Below, one piece after another: positions 32,508-44,781 of a DNA stretch of 64,000 nt. Made by a program: the position numbers and the translations under genes. Source of the stretch: Circinella umbellata. Taxonomy: Eukaryota; Mucoromycota; Mucoromycetes; Mucorales; Lichtheimiaceae. Location: positions 1 through 64,000 of the forward strand of contig JAIWNF010000016.1 of NCBI GenBank assembly GCA_025093555.1, read 5' to 3'. Each line of letters opens with the position of its first letter. Within the stretch, counting starts at the first letter, position 1. The notes beneath the pieces are model-generated. The model was not told the DNA's origin. It was given only the letters and a program-made list of their open reading frames with translations, and searched no databases.

Positions 32508-35500
32508 TGTTTTGTTATTTGGTTATATAATAAGAAAGATGTAACTCTGTCCTTTTTTTTTTTTTTTTTTTTACATTTTTCCGTTCAGAAAAAAAAAATT
32601 GTTGCAGAACTCCGCTCTGCTTGAACGTTCTGGGTGGCTTCTGCATTATCAATTGGATACTTTTTTAATCAGTGGTACTGGACACCAAAAAAGAAAAAAA
32701 AAAGATTGTTCTCGAGAATTAAATGACCCTCAGTAAACATTCACTATATAGCCCAAGCGTTATGCGAGTATAGTCTAAATATCTATATATTCCTCCAAAT
32801 ACACTGTTATTCATATAAATGAAAAAAAAACTAGTGGTATTTGTTTCTAGAAAGTGAATTATCCATAGATGGATGTATATCTTATATGTCCTATATAGGG
32901 AACATCTCAATCTTCTTTTCTAGAAAACCGACAGGAGCGTCAAGAGAAGAGGGAGAAAATAAAATAATAAAATGAGTATGAACACCAATAAAAAAATGAT
33001 GTGGGGTAAAATTGTATTTTTTATTTGACTCTTATCAATACGGATAAGTATATTGTTTAGGATAACGAATACGTGTAAAATGATGAGATAGGAGACATAG
33101 TCGCAATGGAATATATATATAATAATAAAGTTGAATTATAAGGAGTGTGTAATGAATTGTATTTATATATAGACTTAAAGTAAAGAAAGGGGGGTGGGGG
33201 AATGATAAAGTTAAAAAAAATCGGGTGTGTGTTTGGGGAAAGGCTGGAAGAGCTAAAAAAACGTTAAGTTAATAATAGAAACACATAGTTTTTATTCTTA
33301 TTATTATGCATAAGAAAAATCACTAAATTTATATATTAATTGATGCAGATATAAAAGGTGCAACAATAAGAATAATTGAAATACAACAAATATAAGCATG
33401 TCAGCTACGTATATATAAATACAGAGTATTAAACAAGGAGTCACCAACACTCTAACAATTATACATCTAATCCGCGCTGTTGTGTATTCTGATGGGATAA
33501 GATGAGGAGAAGAAAGTACATATAAACTTATAAAACCCGTTTCTAGAATTAAGAAGAAGCTACTATAACTGAAAAATAAAAAAAGCATGATGGATAGTGG
33601 ATTATTACTAGTATCACTCATTACAGTTGTATTTACATTATACTTAATCACACGAGACCCCTAACTCGAGTAAAGATTGAGGTTTAAAAAATCTCGACAT
33701 CCATATCGAGTTATACATCGGTATTATACTAAATCAACTTACTTTATGAAGCATCTTAATGTTGATGTCATTTATTAATTAAAACAGACCAGAGTTTCTT
33801 TTACTTTTTAATTATTAATACCGACTTATTAATTCATGCTGCATCGGGTAGCAATACATAAAATACCTCTAGAACATGATAAATTATGATAACTCATATC
33901 GTCGTCGTCATCTCCCCTTCCCCACCCAAATTTCTTTTTTATTTTATTATTGCGACAGCCTGAACCTTTTCTAATTTGATTTTTACACCGAAATGCACGA
34001 TTAAATTTGTTGAATTTCATGTTTACTTATATGTAGATAGATATGTCAATCAAAACATGATGTTGGAATATACTATTCTTTTCCCTACATATACTTGATT
34101 GAAAAAAAAAGAGGAGAAAAAGAAGAAAAAAACTGATTAGCACCACCAATATTAACCAGTCACAACATGATAATGCAATGATCATCAAGATATTGTTGAT
34201 AAATGCTTTATGTTGTGTATTAAATCATTCGTACTACAACTTTTATATGTTTGTGACACCAAGATCGATGAATACAAATTATATACCCCTTACGTACGTA
34301 CTACCTCCTATATAGTCTCATTTCAGGTATAGTAATAAGTAGAACATTAATAGATGAATGCATAATATGTAATGGTTTTGTGTCTGCTCTCATACCGTTA
34401 ATCATGCATGTTATGCGATTGGTACTACATCGTTAAGTTATCATATTTTTTTTCTCATGCGACATAAGCGTGATAAATGTACATGGTTACAAAAAATGCA
34501 TTATTTTTTGTGTAACAATGCGTATTGTTAACCATTAACGCTGATGTCTATCTTTTGTCTAGATCTTTTTTTTTACTGTTTTGATATTGTAAGTACTTAA
34601 AAATAAGTATCAGTGAAGAAGAAACAAAGATTGATTGATCAATTTACTATTTTCACACTGAATTAGATTGCTAGAGTTTTTTTTTTCCTGTTAGAAAATA
34701 TTAGAATGGTCAGAATATTATTCAATAGAGAAATAAACAAAAAAATGTGTACGTCTTTTACGTACGCAACAATATATGTATATATATTTTTATTTTAGCA
34801 TTACAATTTTATTAACATGTTTTTTTTTTGATGTTTCAGTAACAACTAGTAACATCCAATGCAGTTTGACATTTTTGCATCAATTTTTGGTTTATATATA
34901 CAGTACATACATATTATAATCTTAATGCAAATAATACAAGTTTTTTTTTGTTTCAAAGTAGGGCATATTAAAACGTATCATTAATTTTTTGCTTATTTCA
35001 CGAAATTCGTGTCGACCAATTTTAATGATAGATATTGTTTGTTTAACAAAACAAAGATCGATTGTTAGAATAATTGATAATTTTTTTTTTCTTCGAACAT
35101 GCAGTGCAGAGAGCGTTATTATTAATGCTCATTTTGACTGTATAAGAAGATCTATTTATTATATTCTCTCCTTTTTCTCTTTCTTTTTATGATAGTTACG
35201 GTGCAATTACCCACTACAAGTTTCATGTTGCTTTAAGTGTCAATAATCGAGTTGAGAAAACAGGTGTTCGCGAATTTCTCTTTTTCAAAAGTTTGTCGTT
35301 GGTTTTCAAATAAAATGGTAGTATCTTTTTCTCCAAAGTCTTGTTAGAAGATTTCACAGAAATAATAATACGTAATTATTTCTTGGACTTGAGAGCTGTA
35401 GTTATAGTCGCTACGTGGACGGATTCTTGCCATAGTGATATTATTGAGGATAATTACTTTCACATCAGGATCGAAAAAACTCATGATTATATTTAATCAA

Positions 35501-37030
35501 AAATGCAATACAACTATGTTGGTTATACACAGTACCTTTACTATTTATAATTTTATTTTCAGGACGGGGTTTATTGATAGAGCTTATCCAATTCGACAAC
35601 TCTTATCTCGTGTAGTTTTGGACAGATGTTTTCAGCTATTTTCCGTTTTATGTAATAAGTAAAATATATACGTTTGTCTTTTCTTATTAATGGGCCAACA
35701 TGATTGAATGCCATTAATATTTTTAAAACAGCATAGGAAACCTAGCCACATGGTGCTTGATTATTTCATTAAATAGCGACTCCTGAAGGGTCCCCAGGCA
35801 TGTATGTGTATATACTGTATATAGAACAGAGCAGTCAATAGAAAAGATGAAACGTTCAAGTAGACAACCTTTAGAAAACTTGTCTATAGGAGCAAATGCA
35901 GATGTGGTGTTAAAAAAACTGTAACTGTACATCCTGATGTCCATGGTTATAATTTTACAGCCCAAGTTACAACTACTGTACCACTGCACCACTTCGCTGT
36001 AAAAACTGGGCTGTAAAGTTACAGCCCTGAGTGATTTACAGCCGCCTCTTGAACATGCTCTAAGTACCAATTCAAAAACTATATTGGATCTATCACAGCT
36101 TATTAAAGACATCTACTTCATTAAAAAAAAAGGTAGCAACGAGCATTTGTAAACTATTTTACTTCATATTATGTATTCTTTAGATTAAGGCACAAAAAAT
36201 AACTTATTATTTGCCACTCCTTCATTTGTGTTTATCTTTGTTCCCAGTGTTTGTCAATTAACATTTAAACGTATGTTTTTTTTAAGAAATAAAAAGACAT
36301 GAAAAGCATATTTATTTTTATATACTCATCGATAAAACGTGATAAATAGAGTCAAGTTTAGCTTTTAGATCCATTTTTTTGTGGTGGGTAATGATTAGAC
36401 AAACATACCGAACAATGAAAGATATCAAACTTTGCCTTTCTCCATCTTTTAATTTATATAAAGTTATTGAAAAATTCACCACTTATGAGTTCTGATAGTG
36501 AATTTTACATGATTATTCAATGTTGCACACATCGTTAAAATTAGACTTTTTTTTATTTTCAGTAATACAGTGAGCAGAATCGAAAAGGTCGAATCATTAT
36601 CATTAAACGCATGTGATATTGGTTGTTGTATCATAGAATCTCCCTTCAAAATAATATTATCTTTTAAGTTGTCAATTATTTAACTCTTGTATTTCCTCCT
36701 ACTAGTTTGTTCGAATACGCAACTATATAAATCCGTCGTACCTATATTTGCCTTTGCTATAAATAAAAAAACCCTCCATTTTTAATACCACTGGTACTTT
36801 TCTTCTTTCCAATCCTTATATTAAAAGAAAAACTAAAAAATTCCTAATCCTTGTCAAAAATATTAATCCTATTTGCCATTCCCAAATAATAATAAATAAA
36901 TATTGCTGTATCCACACCATAATAATGGTAATATTTCTTTTTGAAAAGAGTAAAAAAAAGATTCTAATTATTCGAGCAAACCGCTTTTTTGTTTATTTAG
37001 ACAAAAAAATAAAATAAAGAAACGAGCTGC
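32508..37030. other. Gene desert between the two ribosomal protein genes
   Basis: About 4.5 kb with no supportable coding gene, strongly AT-rich with many A/T homopolymers. A T run (about 32550-32571) lies in the presumed rpl7 upstream region. A broken frame near 35195-35310 reads SYGAITHYKFHVALSVNNRVEKTGVREFLFF, possibly a transposon scrap. A MITE-like inverted repeat is listed separately. No tRNA B box was found. Confidence 0.5.
35890..36062. repeat. MITE-like element with imperfect terminal inverted repeats
   Basis: The plus-strand left end GGAGCAAATGCAGATGTGGTGT resembles the minus-strand right end AGAGCATGTTCAAGAGGCGGCTGT. Internal ACAGCCC/GGGCTGTAA pairs add further inverted symmetry. 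The GAGC...-type ends and small size suggest a Harbinger-type MITE, but the target duplication is only a possible TA. Only one copy is seen here. Confidence 0.4.
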
Positions 37031-37822
37031 TTATTTGTTTTGGACAAGACCATCGAACTAATATAATAATGATAATAATGATAATAATGAGTATCAAAAA
37101 ATCCATTTGTTATAATTCCAAAACATTTGCTAATAAAAATAAAATATATAACTTACGCGAGACTTGAACCATTCAACGGTTTCTTCCTTCTTGATACGGT
37201 GGTTGGGACCAACTCTGCTCTTGGCATGCTTTCTACGGGCAACGCTGTTACCAGGGCGACCCATGACAACGTAGTAATCCATACCGTAAATACCAATGGA
37301 AGGATCGTACTTGATACCAAGATCGATGTGTTCATCAATACCGAAACCAAAGTTACCGGTAGCAGAGAAGTTGCGTTGACGAAGTTCGTATTCCTTAACC
37401 TTCAAACCACGTTCCAAAATTTCTTCAGCCTTGGGACCACGGACGGTAACGTGAACGGAGATCTTTTCGTTACGACGAATGCTGAAGGTACGAACGGTGT
37501 AGCGAGCCTTGGAGTAGACGGGAGTTTGACCGGTCAATTGTTCCAACACTTTAGCAGCACGGGTCAATCTGTCACCAGATTCACCAACACAAATGTTGAG
37601 CACAAGCTTCTCAATGTGAAGCTCACGCATGGGGTTCTTCTTGACTTGTCCTTCGGCGCTCTGTTTTTTTATGTAAAAAATATAAAATAGATATAATCCA
37701 TTAATCCATCCATTCAATTGATTCATCCATCCATCGATTTGAATTATCCATCCATTTGATTTCGTCTACTATTGATAAATCTATCTTGGTTTCTATATTG
37801 TTGTTAACTTTATACATACCAT
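37031..37822 (-). CDS. rpl11: 60S ribosomal protein uL5 (L11)
   Basis: Three exons on the minus strand: 37822-37820, 37660-37157 and 37057-37031 (177 aa). It is a large-subunit protein of the central protuberance that binds 5S rRNA with uL18. The first coding exon is only the ATG, directly followed by a GTATGT donor. Exon 2 begins [23 protein letters not shown] and covers nearly the whole protein ([79 protein letters not shown]). Exon 3 supplies FDGLVQNK. Length and C-terminus match fungal L11. The intron before the last exon carries an ATAATG repeat. Confidence 0.95.
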
Positions 37823-38369
37823 TGTTTCAGCCTTTAAAAGAGAAGGTTTCCTGCTTTGCAATAAACTGCCCTTTGACCCCCTCTAGCTGGAACTCCGCAC
37901 ACTTTTTTTTCCTTAGTTCTGCTTATAACTTATCCGCAACCAGTTACAGCGTAAATTAAATTTATATATGCAAAATAAAAAAAAACCGCCTCTTTACCAA
38001 TTGAAAGATTCATTATGGCATGGCTACAAATTTCAGTCAAAAAAACTTGAAATACTTCGTTTCATTATTTCATTATATATAAGTATGTATAATCCTTAGA
38101 GCTCAAGTCTGAATAGAGCAAATTAAAATGTCTTAATATTATACATTAACGCGAAGTTCTTCTTAATATACATATCTCAACCATAAATTCTTAAAAGCGA
38201 CTTTTTTTCTTTACCCTTTTCCATATTTTTATACTTTGTAATAATCCATAAGAACATAAGGTTCATTATGATTATGATAGTTGTCTTGTGCACCAATTTT
38301 TTTTTTCTGCACGGTTCAAGTTTCACTGCGTTGTAATTTTTTCTAAAGCTAGAGATTTACTAACTATTT
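37823..38369. other. Upstream region of rpl11
   Basis: A short GC-richer block near 37850-37900 (CTTTGACCCCCTCTAGCTGGAACTCC) may hold promoter elements of the ribosomal protein gene. No other gene is seen. Confidence 0.4.
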
Positions 38370-39907
38370 TTTTCTTTTTCTTATACAGTCTAGGTTCACA
38401 CTTGCTATAGACATGTGTCATTGCATGTTGGCGGTTCAACGTTCGCCTTCGATGAATCTTTGATACAAATCCTTGCACCACGCTGACATGCTTGTCACTC
38501 AGCAATGTGGATCCGCTTGGGGTGTGGTGTTCAACCATGCACACAACACCGGGTGAGGTAGTCTTTGCAAGTAGTGCACTTTTTTGTTATGACAATAATC
38601 TGCTTAAGGTCAGTTGTGGAATATAAGCGTTGGAATATAAACTGTTTCTGGTACCTGGTTCATTAATAGACTCTTCTTTTTTATATTATGCTTATGGAAT
38701 CAAGGTTTTTCTCTTATACAATCCTGGTGCACACTTGCTATAGACATGTGTCATTGCATGTTGGCGGTTCAACGTTCGCCTTCGATGAATCTTTGATACA
38801 AATCCTTGCACCACGCTGACATGCTTGTCACTCAGCAATGTGGATCCGCTTGGGGTGTGGTGTTCAACCATGCACACAACACCGGGTGAGGTAGTCTTTG
38901 CAAGCAGTGCACTTTTTTGTTATGACAATAATCTGCTTAAGGTCAGCTGTGGAATATAAGCGTTGGAATATAAACTGTTTCTGATACCTGGTTCACTAAT
39001 AGACTCTTCTTTTTTGTATTATGCTTATGGAATCAAGGTTTTTTTCTTATACAGTCCTGGTGCACACTTGCTATAGACATGTGTCATTGCATGTTGGCGG
39101 TTCAATGTTCGCCTTCGATGAATCTTTGATACAAATCCTTGCACCACGCTGACATGCTTGTCACTCAGCAATGTGGATCCGCTTGGGGTGTGGTGTTCAA
39201 CCATGCACACAACACCGGGCGAGGTAGTCTTTGCAAGCGGTGCACTTTTTTGTTATGACAATAATCTGCTTAAGGTCAGTTGTGGAATATAAGCGTTGAA
39301 ATATAAACTGTTTCTGGTACCTGGTTCATTAATAGACTCTTCTTTTTTGTATTATACTTATGGAATCAAGGTTTTTTTCTTATACAGTCCTGGTGCACAC
39401 TTGCTATAGACATGTGTCATTGCATGTTGGCGGTTCAACGTTCGCCTTCGATGAATCTTTGATACAAATTCTTGCACCACGCTGACATGCTTGTCACTCA
39501 GCAATGTGGATCCGCTTGGGGTGTGGTGTTCAACCATGCACACAACACCGGGTGAGGTAATCTTTGCAAGCAGTGCACTTTTTTGTTATGACAATAATCT
39601 GCTTAAGGTCAGCTGTGGAATATAAGCGTTGGAATATAAACTGTTTCTGATACCTGGTTCACTAATAGACTCGTCTTTTTTGTATTATGTTTATGGAATC
39701 AGGGTTTTTTCTTATACAATCCTGGTGCACACTTGCTATAGACATGTGTCATTGCATGTTGGCGGTTCAACATTCGCCTTCGATGAATCTTTGATACAAA
39801 TCCTTACACCACGCTGACATGCTTGTCACTCAGCAATGTGGATCCGCTTGGGGTGCGGTGCTCAACCATGCACACAACACCGGGTGAGGTAGTCTTTGCA
39901 AGCAGTG
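38370..39907. repeat. Tandem array of a 333-bp unit, about 4.6 copies
   Basis: Equivalent positions recur at 38405, 38738, 39071, 39404 and 39736 (CTATAGACATG), a period of 333, 333, 333 and 332 bp. Copies differ by only a few substitutions. Each contains GGAATATAAACTG (TATA-like), an imperfect hairpin GGCGGTTCAACGTTCGCC, and TGCACTTTTTTG about 270 bp after the TATA, where T6 could terminate RNA polymerase III. A 61-codon minus-strand frame recurs in four units but looks incidental, because the unit length is a multiple of three and identity is uniformly high. It matches no rRNA, snRNA or tRNA that I recognise. Confidence 0.85.
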
Positions 39908-41530
39908 ACACACTAATGTCTTGTTCTTCTTTCTATTCGTTGCTCTAAATAATTTCATGAATAAACGTGATCGGATAATGTGGAAAGCATTACCATTTTA
40001 TTTTGTACTTGTGGCAAAAAGGTTTCGCTGTTATATAAAATCTGCCGTGGCTTAATGAAGACAATGTCTTTTATCAATTATCTAATCGTATCCAGTACAT
40101 TTGTATTGGTTAAGTGTTAACTTGTGATCTTTAATTTCATGCAGTTCATCAGTGTGAGAGAAAAAGTAGAGTACAAGTGGATGGGTTGATGTTCGCCAGC
40201 TCAACTGGAGCATGTTGACATTATTTTTGTTCGCGTTGTGATATTTGGTTATTTTAATAAGTAGGATCGTTTAACTCTTTTCTTTATTAATATTTTGCGG
40301 CAGTTAATTATATATAATATTCCTAATATAATAAAAAACAGACTTCTTTTATTATCTTGGTAATGGCCTTTCTTACTTTTTTCATGACTTCATACCACTA
40401 CCTTGTTTTCTCTCTTTCACAAATAAATATGTTTCCGATATTTTAGTCTTTTACAATTCCATTTTAGTCATTACAAATTTTAAGATGTTATACTGTATAG
40501 AGACCAAGTACACACATCAGCTCTTGTTCTAATATGTATACAACGAGAGACCATCTGCATACCACACGTGAAAGCATCATATCATATCATATGTCAATGT
40601 CGGTAGTCATCCTTATCCAGCCTTTTCTTTCAATTATACAGTGTATGTGCTTCCTTTTTCGTTTTAATTGTTTACATATTCAATTATTTCACTATCTGGT
40701 ACGTATGCATATCCTTTTTCGTGTACGTAGGTTCGGCATTTTACTAATATTTCCAGAAAAATAGATCCAGAAGCAGTAATATGTGTCAAGTGGTATGGTC
40801 ATTATCACGGATAACATATATAAATTTATTGTTTGTATAAATATATTAGTAGGCAGCTTACTATTTTCTTTGCTATTGGTAATAAACTTTTGATGGGAAT
40901 GGAAGTAATACTGACGTCAACGCTCTTGCACGAAATAAGACAACGAATAAGATGTATAAACATGTCGTAAAGAATTGTATTTTTTGATGAATACATATCA
41001 TCATTATAACATCCTTGTATCTTTTCAAGACCCTTTTTTTATATCCAACAATATATGCCTCCTTTTTATGTTTGAATACTATATGTTTGATTACTCTGAT
41101 TTTTTTTCTTATTTTGTTGTGTGTAATAATCTAGCCTGTTAATCCGACGTTTCTTCATTTTTGGATGATAACAATTGCTATAGCAAACATATGCATGTTC
41201 TCTTCTGACTGCGTTTCTAAAGGACAAAGATGTGCTGGCTAGGAGCTTTTAATAACTATGTGCAGTGGTTTAGAGTGTAGTACTGGCCCGGACGATGGTG
41301 ACATACGCAAACAGCCTACAAATTGAGTGGTATAAAAGAAGATATAACTTTTTTTTCCCCATCATTTGAAACAGTTTATTTACCTATTCTATTCCTGACA
41401 ATATATTTTGTAGAAATCAAAAGACTGTCCTCTCATGGATACTATGCAATCGTAATACTTTCAAATTTACTTTTTGTGCTAAATTCTATGTTTAGTAATA
41501 AAATAAACGTTACTATTTATTGCATCATGA
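39908..41530. other. AT-rich intergenic DNA without recognisable genes
   Basis: Several short frames exist (for example 40534-40764) but none has protein-like composition or family motifs. The ends flank the satellite array and the transposon copy. Confidence 0.55.
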
Positions 41531-41856
41531 TGGTTTAATTTCAATAGGGTTTTCTGAAGGTGAGTTTACATTAAAATATAATAAAAGTACAGAATAATGT
41601 TGTTTATTTATATTTGTAAGAATTCCTAGAACATATAAGAAGGATGTTGTTTTTAATTGTAAAGTATATAATAAAAATAAAAAATGGTTTACTTTATAAC
41701 ATGTATAAAGATTATTTGTAAGTATTGTTGCTGTTATTGTTATAATGATGCTGTTGTAATGAAGATAATGGTAATGAAGATACGTGATGGTAATAGAGAT
41801 ACGTAATGATAATGAAGATATTGATGATGTTATTATTAATGTTATACATATTATTA

Positions 41857-43784
41857 TCACATATTATTATTGCTACTTTGTAAAGTTTGGGCATGTTCAA
41901 CTACAGTATCTCGCCATTGAAGTAATTTGGGAAGGCTTTTTGCAAGTTGTTGAAGTTCCAATTCACTCGTAGGTAGTTTAATCTATTTATTAAGAAAGGG
42001 GTTTTGACGTTAGTATCAAAAAATGAAATCTAATTTAATAAATACAAAACAATTTCTAACCTTCATAATATTCTTTTTTATGTATTTATCATTTAATGCT
42101 ACTAGCACGTCAACACTAAGTTCCATTTCTAGTAATGTTGATGTAAATATTTGTTAGTTCCAGTTGTTTCAATACCATGATCAAATTAAATAAATATTCA
42201 CTCACCATAGTAAAGCAGACAATAAACTTTGGCATGATTATTCGCTTTGTTGATACATGCATTACCATCTACTACATTAAGTGCGTTGCTAGTCCTCTTT
42301 ACTTCATCACTAATCTTCTTTGTTATGGTACTTGTTTTGATTCCTCCAGCAAATTCAGTAACCACACTTGCTGCCAACGCTTCGTTACCAACAGGAAGTC
42401 CAAAACCATTCCATTTTAGACTATCTGTTGATGCATGTGTAATTTCCAACCTATATAATGGGTAATAGTCAGATATAATATGCGCAACGTTGGAACAAGA
42501 ATAATATCTAACGACAGGAAAAGTTGTCACATACCATTTGAAATCAATAGTATTATTCTTTGGTGTAAAAAGAGAATTAATCAAATATTTAGTTGTCAGG
42601 CCTGCTGCAGATCTTTCAAGAGTGCTTGATACAAGTACTTTTCGTGGTGATTGTATCAGATCCAGACTATTAGACGTTTGAAAGAAGTTCGGTATATAAG
42701 CACTATATAATTGTGACTCACGAGCTATAATTAATATTAAAATACTTACAAATGACCGAATATTTTTTCTGCGATACGAAAATCTTCATGGAGGTTACAA
42801 TCGAATTCTGAGGGAGTGACAGGTGAGGTGCGAATGGCTATTTGGAGAGCGTGGTTTGATGATGATGCTTCTGCTATTCCTTTTAAATATGTTTCGAATG
42901 CTTCCGATCTTCTTAATTCCACAAATTTAAATTCAGCTTCGATTGCACGTACAATCCTCTTCTTCAAAGTTTTCTTGATGGTTTTTTTGACCTCTTTGTT
43001 GTCCCAGTCCAACACGCTATTCACAAACTTATATCGTTATTGCATTATATACAATTTAGCATTATTTTTACGTCATCCTGTAGGATATGTTTTATGTTAT
43101 AGGTTATAGGTTATAAAACTCACCAAGTAAAAGTTGGTAATGTTGATGCGAATGTCGTTGCTTGATCCAAGGTCCGTACCTTTACAACGCGTATATTTAT
43201 AAGCTGAACGATTAAAAAATGTGTCTTTACTAGTTTTTAAATTACCTTCTTTGCATCAGATTCTAATTGCTTCATAAAACTATCGTTCAAACTTTCCAGA
43301 GTTTCATGGCGTCTTTTACGTAGCCGATTTGCCAACGCAACATCATCATTTAAAATCTCCTTATCGCTGGAAACGCGCTCTTCAAAATCATCTCCTTCGT
43401 CTTTCTTTGTATCATGATTCCAGAATTTATTATATCTTTCATAAAATTCACTTGTGCCGTTCGATTTTGACTTGCCCTTTCGTTCCTATTAACAAAGATA
43501 TTTTAGTCCTGTTTTATCGTCATACTAAAAGTCAATTTCTTTTTGGAAGAAAGACGAAATGGACAAAAGTTTACCTTGAATAGTTTGGAAGCTTTTTTTA
43601 CAGCATTTCTTGTAGCAAGATTAGCCGATTTATCAAGAACATTTAAAATTGAAGCATAATGTGAGTTTGTACCCCTTTCGTTCAACTTGCAATATTTCGC
43701 GAAATCAAAATAGTCCAGATTATCGGTCCTATGAATCCATTTTCGGTACTTGTAATCAGCGAAAGCCTTGTCTTGAAAACCCAT
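41857..43784 (-). CDS. Unrecognised accessory gene of the CACTA-like element (copy A)
   Basis: No family was recognised. Exons on the minus strand: 43784-43575, 43485-43246, about 43183-43127, about 43033-42750, about 42672-42538, about 42450-42203 and a last exon of about 100 nt ending at TGA 41857-41859. The protein starts MGFQDKAFADYKYRKWIHRTD, is rich in Lys/Arg and Asp/Glu helices (DKSANLATRNAVKKASKLF, KKTIKKTLKKRIVRAIEAEF), has a conserved core TSPVTPSEFDCNLHEDFR, then LEITHASTDSLKWNGFGLPVGNEAL, and ends LPKLLQWRDTVVEHAQTLQ. No catalytic signature or signal peptide is seen. The acceptor before the fourth exon reads ATATAAG, where copy B has ATATAGG, so splicing here may be lost. By position it could be the TnpA-like DNA-binding partner of the transposase, which is inference only. 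Confidence 0.55.
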
Positions 43785-44389
43785 TTTCTAAATACAATGG
43801 CATAATTATAATTAATCAAACGAAATATGACCATAAAACAAAAATCCAAATGATAGAACATCAAAGTGAATAGTTATACAAAAAATTAGTTTCGGGAAAA
43901 TTAAGAATTACCAACAAGGTCCAAGGCGAGTAGAATAAAAAATATACTTGTAAATAAAGAAAATAACACCAAGTAATTTGAGAGGGTTGTTCAATCTCTT
44001 GCTTCTTGCAAAAAAAAAAAAAAAAAAAGGAAACGGGGGATAAGAATCATTGTTTATTGTTGAAAGAAAAAAATCATATATAAAAACGATTATTTGGTCA
44101 GGTGGGCAAAAAAAACCTGTTTTTTTTTTCTGTAGCACAAATTGTTGTTGTTCAAGTAAACAAATGGTGCTTACGGCCGATTTCTCGGCTGTCTATTGCA
44201 TGGGTTACGTATGCCACCAGGTTGCTTACTTAAAAATGCCAATTGTTGAATCATATAATGAATATTAGTAAATGAAATAACTTACAAGATGACTGATACA
44301 AAGGAAATGATGGTGGAAATTTTTAGTTGTGGTAGGTAATAAAATGCTGAAAACGGCTATTTAGGTGGATGAACATGTATATTATTATT

Positions 44390-44781
44390 ATTTTTGTACG
44401 GTGGATATTGATATCATGGACAAAGACACTGTTGATAATATCGACAATAATGATATCAGTGAGGTCTCTGTCAATTGACGAAGCTCAACCCTCACTCAGT
44501 ATTGCAGCTAACGAAAGGGAGCCGATTGTATGTAACGTTCCTCCCATGAAAGAGTTGGACGGGCAACTCGAATTTTACTGAGTTGTAACATTACTGACGA
44601 TCCATATCCACGTACTTTAAAGTTTATCGACGATTGCTTTGCCAATAAAGAGCTAGGTAAAAATAAAATTGCAGAATGACTAATATCTTGAATCTGTGAT
44701 ATTCATATCAAAAAATTATGTAGCCATAAAACCGATCCTATCGAAATAAATAAGGCTGAAACTAAAACCACTGAGCAGTAC
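44390..44781 (+). pseudogene. N-terminal fragment of Tnp2-type transposase (copy A)
   Basis: Reads VDIDIMDKDTVDNIDNND, then REPIVCN, MKELDGQL and DPYPRTLKFIDDCFANKELG with intervening frameshifts. It matches the corresponding N-terminal segments of copy B (REPIVCS, MKELDGQL). Sequence corresponding to 54830-54960 follows and then stops. The remainder of the transposase is missing because gag-derived DNA lies immediately beyond. Confidence 0.7.

Larger units (their letters stand above)
41531..44781. mobile_element. CACTA-like two-gene element, copy A (truncated)
   Basis: Homologous in reverse orientation to 54.8-58.31 kb. The shared outer end lies near 41535 (TTTCAATAGGGTTTTCTGAAG, compared with 58306 on the other strand). 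It contains an accessory gene on the minus strand and, about 600 bp away, the divergent N-terminal part of a Tnp2-type transposase, cut at about 44781 by junction with a gag fragment. The terminal inverted repeats of an intact element could not be defined. Confidence 0.65.

Noticed and set aside
38323..39543. Four repeated minus-strand ORFs of 61-73 codons (MCMVEHHTPSG...)
   Set aside because: They recur because the 333-bp unit recurs and its length is divisible by three; substitutions do not favour synonymous sites as far as can be judged, and the fifth copy lacks the frame start.
42198..42584. Single-exon interpretation of the minus-strand ORF as a complete gene
   Set aside because: Splice sites and comparison with copy B show it covers two exons of the accessory gene plus the intron between them.
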